Source of the DNA: Gnetum montanum
Lineage: Eukaryota; Streptophyta; Gnetopsida; Gnetales; Gnetaceae
Length of the DNA stretch: 64,000 nt
NCBI GenBank assembly: GCA_015680685.1
Contig: MNCI01009622.1
Coordinates: 309,748-373,747 of the forward strand
Reading direction: 5' to 3'
Part shown: in pieces, positions 59,401-64,000 of the stretch
Numbering within the stretch: the first letter of the stretch is position 1
How the letters are laid out: each line of letters starts with the position of its first letter
The notes under the pieces: generated by a model
Database searches by the model: none
What the model saw: only the letters and a program-made list of their open reading frames with translations
Told to the model about the DNA's origin: nothing
Translations under genes and position numbers: made by a program

Positions 59401-60932
59401 AAGAGATCGTGCTATATTAACTATGATAAGAAACCGACGCATTTGGAAGCCTCCTCAACAATTGCACGCTTATTAGATAAAAATAACAGGTGCTTATGGT
59501 TTACAAAACATGAGTTCATACAAGAATCTTGTTATAAGAAAGAAAATGTGGCGAAAAAAAATTTATATAGATTATAGAAACACAATGCCACATTCATGTT
59601 GATTTTTGAATTTAAATCTATGTGAGAACAATGGCCTTGTTAACTACCAATGTATATACAGCACGCTGACTGTAAATAAGTACGTGTGCGTGTACACTAA
59701 CAAACCCCTATTCCTGTAACTTACTTTCATCATGACCACTCAACATGAAGCTTGATACAAAATTATGCACGTCTTACAAAGATCTTTTAAAATGCTTAAT
59801 AACTGATTTCTCTTACTGAATTAAACAGCTACCGATTATCCATATTGAGACAAAATCGTAGACAAAAATCGTAGATGAAGAGAAACAAAGAGAGAATTAT
59901 TATCTGAACCTTCATAGAGCAAACATTTGGTTAAACACTTGCAACACATTAGTCTTTAAGATAGCTAATCAAATAGGAAACTTTCCATAGAAAATGATAA
60001 TAAATATGTGCCCACGAAATCCAAGCCTCAGAAAACGAACCGAATAAGAAAAAATGCTTAATAATTAAGATCGTTAAACTTTTATAAAAAATGAACGTAC
60101 ATGATACGCTGAGTTTCTCCATATGAAACCAAAAAAACAATGCCTTTTGTAGATACCAGAGATTAAACTTTAGATCTATTGAAATATAAAATAAATTTGA
60201 AAAGACAAAGTAAATTGTAGGATCTCTTCATAAGAATTCACAATTAGTAAAATGCACATCCACATTCATCTAGGAAGACGGGTATACAATCTTTGCCTCA
60301 TCGAACGATCGGATCCAACTGGATAACTGAAGACGACAAAACTTAAAAGAAAGCGACAACATTTGAGAAACGAACCTAGGAGTTTCCTGACGAAAAAATG
60401 CAACGTACCTCAGGACTTTCTCCTTTTTGCAATATGAAACCAAAATAACGATACATTTTGTAGATACCAGAGATTAAACTTTCCATCGATTAAAATATAA
60501 AATAAAATTGAAAAGACAAAGTAAATTGCAAGATCTCTTCATAAGAATTCACTATTAGTAAAATGCACATCCACATTCATGTAGGAATGCAGGTATACAA
60601 TCTCTGCCTAACGTTTGGATCCAATTGGAAAACTGAAGAATACAAAACTTAAAAGAAGGTGACAACATTTGAGAAACGAACATAAGAGCTTCCAGACGAA
60701 AAACTGCAACGTACCTCAGGCCTTTCTTCATTATCGAGCTTGGAAGCCTGGCTATCAAGCATCATGGCCTCCACACTAAGAATGGAGGAATGCTCCTTCC
60801 AGTAGTTCAACTGCAAGATTCTCTCGTCTAAAACGGCGCCAAAACCCTTGGTCAACGTCAAAACTAAAAGAAAAAACCCCAAAAACTTAGCAAACACACG
60901 AAGAAGAACAACGTACCACCAGCTGCTGCCAT
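56402..60932 (-). CDS. PEAMT: Phosphoethanolamine N-methyltransferase, 12 coding exons, intact
   Basis: Makes phosphocholine from phosphoethanolamine by three SAM-dependent methylations in the cytosol; phosphocholine feeds phosphatidylcholine and choline. Exons (plus coordinates, gene order): 60932-60917, 60827-60715, 58695-58558, 58436-58299, 58169-58026, 57939-57829, 57734-57593, 57479-57199, 57081-56920, 56827-56774, 56670-56596, 56491-56402. All introns are GT-AG, and the sum is 1464 nt: 487 residues plus stop, near the 490 or so usual in plants. Residues 1-43 hold YWKEHS and [14 protein letters not shown], typical of the family N-terminus. The first methyltransferase domain has ELGAGIGR at 58-65; the second has [11 protein letters not shown] at 287-297, YSRDTILHI and [13 protein letters not shown]. 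The start is the first Met in frame after a 26-codon upstream ORF. Intron 2 is about 2.0 kb and holds a tandem duplication. No broken residue or stop was found. Confidence 0.95.
60121..60727 (-). repeat. Tandem duplication in PEAMT intron 2 that copies the exon 2 donor site
   Basis: 60121-60420 and 60432-60727 are homologous (period 306-311, similar throughout, both with TTTTGTAGATACCAGAGATT). The right copy ends in the last bases of exon 2 and its donor CCTGAG/GTACGTTGC; the left copy has TCCTGAG/GTACGTTGC at 60414-60402. A shorter remnant of the same junction (AACGTACATG ... CTGAGTTTCTCC, about 60094-60120) hints at a third, older copy. Confidence 0.85.
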
Positions 60933-61007
60933 GGCTGCAATCGAAATCCGTCGAAACTTGAAAAACGCGAACAAATACAAATGAACAAGAGCGTTTACGC
61001 TTAAACC

Positions 61008-61088
61008 TCAACAGCAACCTTGAATGGCAATGCGTGCGCGTGAGAACGTTCTGGATCTACGATTCAATTCCCCTCCCTTCTGCTGCAT
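61008..61088 (-). CDS. Candidate upstream ORF (26 codons) in the PEAMT leader
   Basis: On the minus strand an ATG at 61088 opens a 26-residue frame ([20 protein letters not shown] and six more residues) that stops with TGA at 61008, 75 bases before the PEAMT start. No other upstream ATG lies between them. Plant PEAMT genes, studied in Arabidopsis, have a short upstream ORF through which choline or phosphocholine lowers translation, so the place and size fit. I cannot confirm that the peptide is the conserved one, nor that the transcript starts upstream of 61088. Confidence 0.5.
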   Translation of the reverse strand: MQQKGGELNRRSRTFSRARIAIQGCC

Positions 61089-61360
61089 TGATAGATCTGA
61101 TCTAGTTGTGCGAGCCTGTCAGTCTAAGACAAATCACACAAAGTTCAACCATGCTAATGCTGTGTGAAAGCGTGATCTGACAAAAGCAAAGCAAAGTACT
61201 GCGTGCGGTAATGACAATTTAGAATTCTAAAACTCGAAGCAGAGTCTCCAGCGCTGAAGCAAATAAGCAAGCAAGACAAACACAAAATGCACCTCACCGC
61301 AGCGTACCAGCTTCTGGATGCCGAAGCGTCGGGCTTGGCGAGCTGATATCGGACAGTCCA
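61089..61360 (-). promoter_or_regulatory. Probable PEAMT promoter and 5' leader region
   Basis: Position only: this is the stretch just upstream of the leader ORF on the minus strand, less AT-rich than the surroundings and free of transposon matches. I see no clear TATA box. Confidence 0.35.
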
Positions 61361-61374
61361 TCATCGGCATAGTC

Positions 61375-61875
61375 GCCACATCGACCGCTGGACCAATCGC
61401 TGCACGCGGAACAGATCTGACGAGATTCCAGCACCAGTGGCCCCCTCCATACTATAATTGCACGCAGGGTTGGAATTTAACAAAATAACAATGATAAAAT
61501 AGAGATCTGATGAGATTCCTCGAGGCACTAGTGGACCCTCCATGTGCACTATAATTGCGCGCCGGGTTGGAATTTAACAAAATAATTGCTTGTAAATGTC
61601 ATGGTATGTATACTAGATAAAATATGTGACCAATCACTGCACGTGGAGTAGATCCGATAAGATTCCAGGAGGCACCAGTGGGCCCCTCCATGTGCACTAT
61701 AATTGTACGCAGGGTTGGAATTTAACAAAATAACAATGATAAAATATGTGACCAATCGCTGCATGCGAACATCTGATGAGATTATGTGACATAATAATTG
61801 CAGGCAAGGTTGGAATTTAACAAAATAACTGCTTGTAAATGTCATTATATGTATACCAAATAAAATATGTGGCAT
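61375..61875. repeat. Higher-order tandem repeat upstream of PEAMT
   Basis: GGTTGGAATTTAACAAAATA occurs at 61468, 61565, 61713 and 61808, so spacing alternates 97, 148 and 95, giving a doubled unit of about 245 bp. Each long unit also holds AATCACTGCACGTGGA-type and GGCCCCTCCATGTGCACTAT-type segments. It lies about 450-950 bp before the PEAMT start codon. Confidence 0.85.
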
Positions 61876-61888
61876 ATTTAGTTACTTT

Positions 61889-61975
61889 GTGTACTTACTT
61901 TGTATGGGTCTTGGCTTGGTAATTTTGAGTCATAAGTTCAATTCTACTAAGTAGTTATAAATTTCTATAAATCTT
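61889..61975 (+). mobile_element. Possible tRNA-derived SINE head
   Basis: GGGTCTTGGCTTGGTAA resembles an A box, and AAGTTCAATTCTACT, about 30 bases on, a B box. A following ATAAATTTCTATAAATCTTAG is similar to the stretch after the candidate at 47930. Ends are not defined. Confidence 0.35.
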
Positions 61976-62539
61976 AGGGTCTACTTATGTTTTAATTATT
62001 TTGAGTTCCAGCACCTTCCCTACTTTATATAATATTCTAATTAATTAAATATATTTATTTTTTAAATATTTAGATTTAATATGTAACATAAAAGAAAAAT
62101 AAGGTAACCAATAAACAAATATTAACTTTAAGGAAACTTCAAAATTGATTTTTTTCATTTCTAAAAGCATAACCATATCAAGTTTTACAAAAACATAGAT
62201 CCATATTTTGTATATGGTCTATAATCAACTAATTAGGATTAATAGTAAATTATTAATCCTAAAATAAGTATTTTCTCCACTTTTATCAAAGTAATATTCT
62301 TCAAGTGCAACTTCTTAAATCTATTTCTTCCTTCTAAAGACCCCTACATCATCCAAATGAAGTTAGTTAACAAAAATGAAACCAACAATAATATAATATT
62401 TATCATAATTGGAATCATAATTTAAAATATTAAAAATATCTTGCCATAGCTTCAAGATCAATGTTTTTTTTAATCCTCTTTCCAAAGTTTTTAAATTGCT
62501 CTATAGCCGAAGATAATTTTGGTCCAATTAATGAAGTTC
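61976..62539. other. AT-rich spacer before the hAT relic
   Basis: No domain is seen. It may contain the 3' end of the hAT element on the minus strand, but I found no terminal inverted repeat. Confidence 0.35.
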
Positions 62540-63434
62540 TTATGAGAGCATAAGAGTTTGAATGCACAACTTTGACCTTCTAATATCTTTTATGATATTT
62601 TGTTTTGAAAATCCCCTTTCACAATCAATAGTACTAGCTAGAATAGTCAAAATACTTTGCCATAATTTTGTAATGTGCAAAAAACTTGAATGCCAAATTT
62701 TATTATTTTTGAAAGTTTTCCATGCATCAACCATTCCATAATCTCCACATGCTTCATATAGTGCATGAACAAATGTTAACAATTCTCTTTTACATCTATC
62801 AACATTGAAAACTTCATTATTTTTTTCTTGTAAAGGTTGTACATACCTTAAAAGTTTATCCAACCATTCATTTGCTTTTATTTCACTCACTGTTTTACTA
62901 TTTGGATAACATGATAGGCTGAATAATTTTGCTAAATTAAACAAAGCAAGATCTAGATATCTATTGTGTAAAGCATCAACAATAGAAGAAATATTATAAA
63001 TAGTCACATCCTTACACCTTTCAAAATCACCTTTCATAACATGCCTCATATTTTTCTTATTCATTCCATCAAAACTTTGTATCATTGACTATAAGTTCGC
63101 AATAAATCAACTCATGTTCATCAATTATGTTTCCATCTTTTTCATTGAAAACATATCTCTCCTTAGAATCAACCAAAAACTTTGAAAGATAAGTTGTATC
63201 AATAGCAAAATAATCTTTTTCTAAAAATGATCTTTTTAAAACCTTAATTGTCATTTCTAATCTAAAACCAAGAGTAATTATATCAAGACATTCTTCTTGA
63301 AGCATCATATTTAACTTATTTAATTTTGATAAAGTATCTACAAGCATATGTAAACAAAATTGAAATAAATAAATTTGATTGTTGCAACTGAAAACCTCAA
63401 TAGCTAGAAAAAAAATCAAGGATCCTTGGTGCAA
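62540..63434 (-). pseudogene. hAT-family transposase relic, C-terminal half
   Basis: Two overlapping minus-strand frames (63434-63069 and 63085-62540), joined by one frameshift, encode the later part of a hAT transposase. The first has LVDTLSKLNKLNMMLQEE, a motif of this subfamily. The second ends in KLWQSILTILASTIDCERGF then SKQNIIKDIRRSKLCIQTLM, the hAT dimerisation block (ts-x-x-ER-x-FS). The N-terminal part, BED zinc finger and terminal inverted repeats were not found. It lies 1.6 kb upstream of PEAMT. Confidence 0.85.
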
Positions 63435-64000
63435 TAGTTCCCAAACCTTGAATCCCCAGGGCCTCCATGAGAGAAATGGAATTCAAAGTCCCCTTGCCAA
63501 GCTAGTAGATCAACCAAGGACTTATGAAACACAAAAGGTGGGAATAAAAAAAAATAGAATGCAAAACTGATAGTAAATTTGAAATAATGCACAGATGACA
63601 AACAAATATATTTTATACATAAAATCCAAAACTTAAAACTTTATTGAGAGAGAAAATAAAGAATAAGTTTTAGAAATGTGTACAAATGTTGCTTCAGTGG
63701 GCAGTAAAGGGGGTTCACTCATGTAGGAGTTCAAAGCCCATTGAAGCTAATGGGATTTGCTTCATGATCCAAGTACTAAGCCACACTTGATGTGATCGAA
63801 CCTTCCTCAATTGTTGTGACCTCAAATCTACCAATTGGGTCACTACTAGGGTGAGAAAAGTGGAAAATTTGGATGCCAAATTGCTCCATGCTGGGGTTTG
63901 GGAATCCCATAAGTGCAGTGTTGACAACCAAAATCCACAAATCTCAAAGCTATAATGCTTCCATGCTGGGGTTCAAAAGAATGTAAGTATGGGAACTTGC
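63435..64000. other. Unassigned end of window
   Basis: The phrase CCATGCTGGGGTT appears twice (about 63887 and 63961), so a short repeat may continue past the window. No gene is supported; the short frames here show no domain. Confidence 0.35.

Noticed and set aside
60649-61017. Minus-strand open frame reading through PEAMT exon 1, intron 1 and exon 2
   Set aside because: Splicing at G/GTACGT and TTTTAG/AC gives the conserved family N-terminus; the unspliced reading does not.

Overview
This is plant nuclear DNA: one intact gene surrounded by old, broken transposable elements. The gene (56402-60932, minus strand) encodes a bipartite phosphoethanolamine N-methyltransferase of the plant type. 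I can place all 12 coding exons, with GT-AG introns, in one open frame of 487 residues. The DNA is AT-rich. Long-decayed LTR elements with diverged LTRs and many C-to-T/G-to-A changes suggest a large, slowly purged seed-plant genome, possibly a gymnosperm; the species is inference only.

Layout. 1-4685: LTR element C (minus), a gag-protease element whose 3' part lies beyond the window start. 4686-5925: 5' part of a Ty1/copia element E (plus). 5926-8760: tandem repeats and unclassified LTR-like DNA. 8760-12787: 3' part and 3' LTR of element D (plus). 12788-15530: unassigned. 15530-19830: copia element F (plus), interrupted by a tRNA-like SINE with a 15-bp target duplication; a second copy of that SINE lies at 21978-22153. 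23950-25900: LINE reverse transcriptase relic, followed by an unidentified GC-richer coding relic to about 27660. 28868-29310: a decayed copy of part of the PEAMT gene, introns included, abutting Helitron coding relics at 29311-29790 and 30426-31620. 31615-36230: gag scrap, an unidentified coding relic and AT-rich DNA. 36231-46816: LTR element B, with LTR element A (36900-40614) nested inside its 5' LTR. 46822-48800: intergenic DNA with tRNA-like SINE candidates. 48806-55938: a full-length chromovirus (Ty3/gypsy with chromodomain), H. 56402-61088: PEAMT and its leader. 61360-61880: tandem repeats upstream of PEAMT. 62540-63434: hAT transposase relic.

The points most worth attention are these. 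(1) PEAMT exon-intron sequence lies beside Helitron coding sequence, which looks like gene capture. (2) A related set of LTR elements (A, B, C, D) carries gag with or without protease, a tRNA-Asp type primer site and a roughly 2-kb non-coding 3' domain, but no reverse transcriptase that I can find. (3) The LTRs of this set carry clusters of GATATC palindromes just upstream of their TATA box. (4) A SINE family seems undescribed and is supported by target duplications. (5) PEAMT has an upstream ORF in its leader and a tandem duplication in intron 2 that copies the exon 2 splice donor.

PEAMT makes phosphocholine, the head-group precursor of phosphatidylcholine. Nothing else in the window looks like a working host gene.
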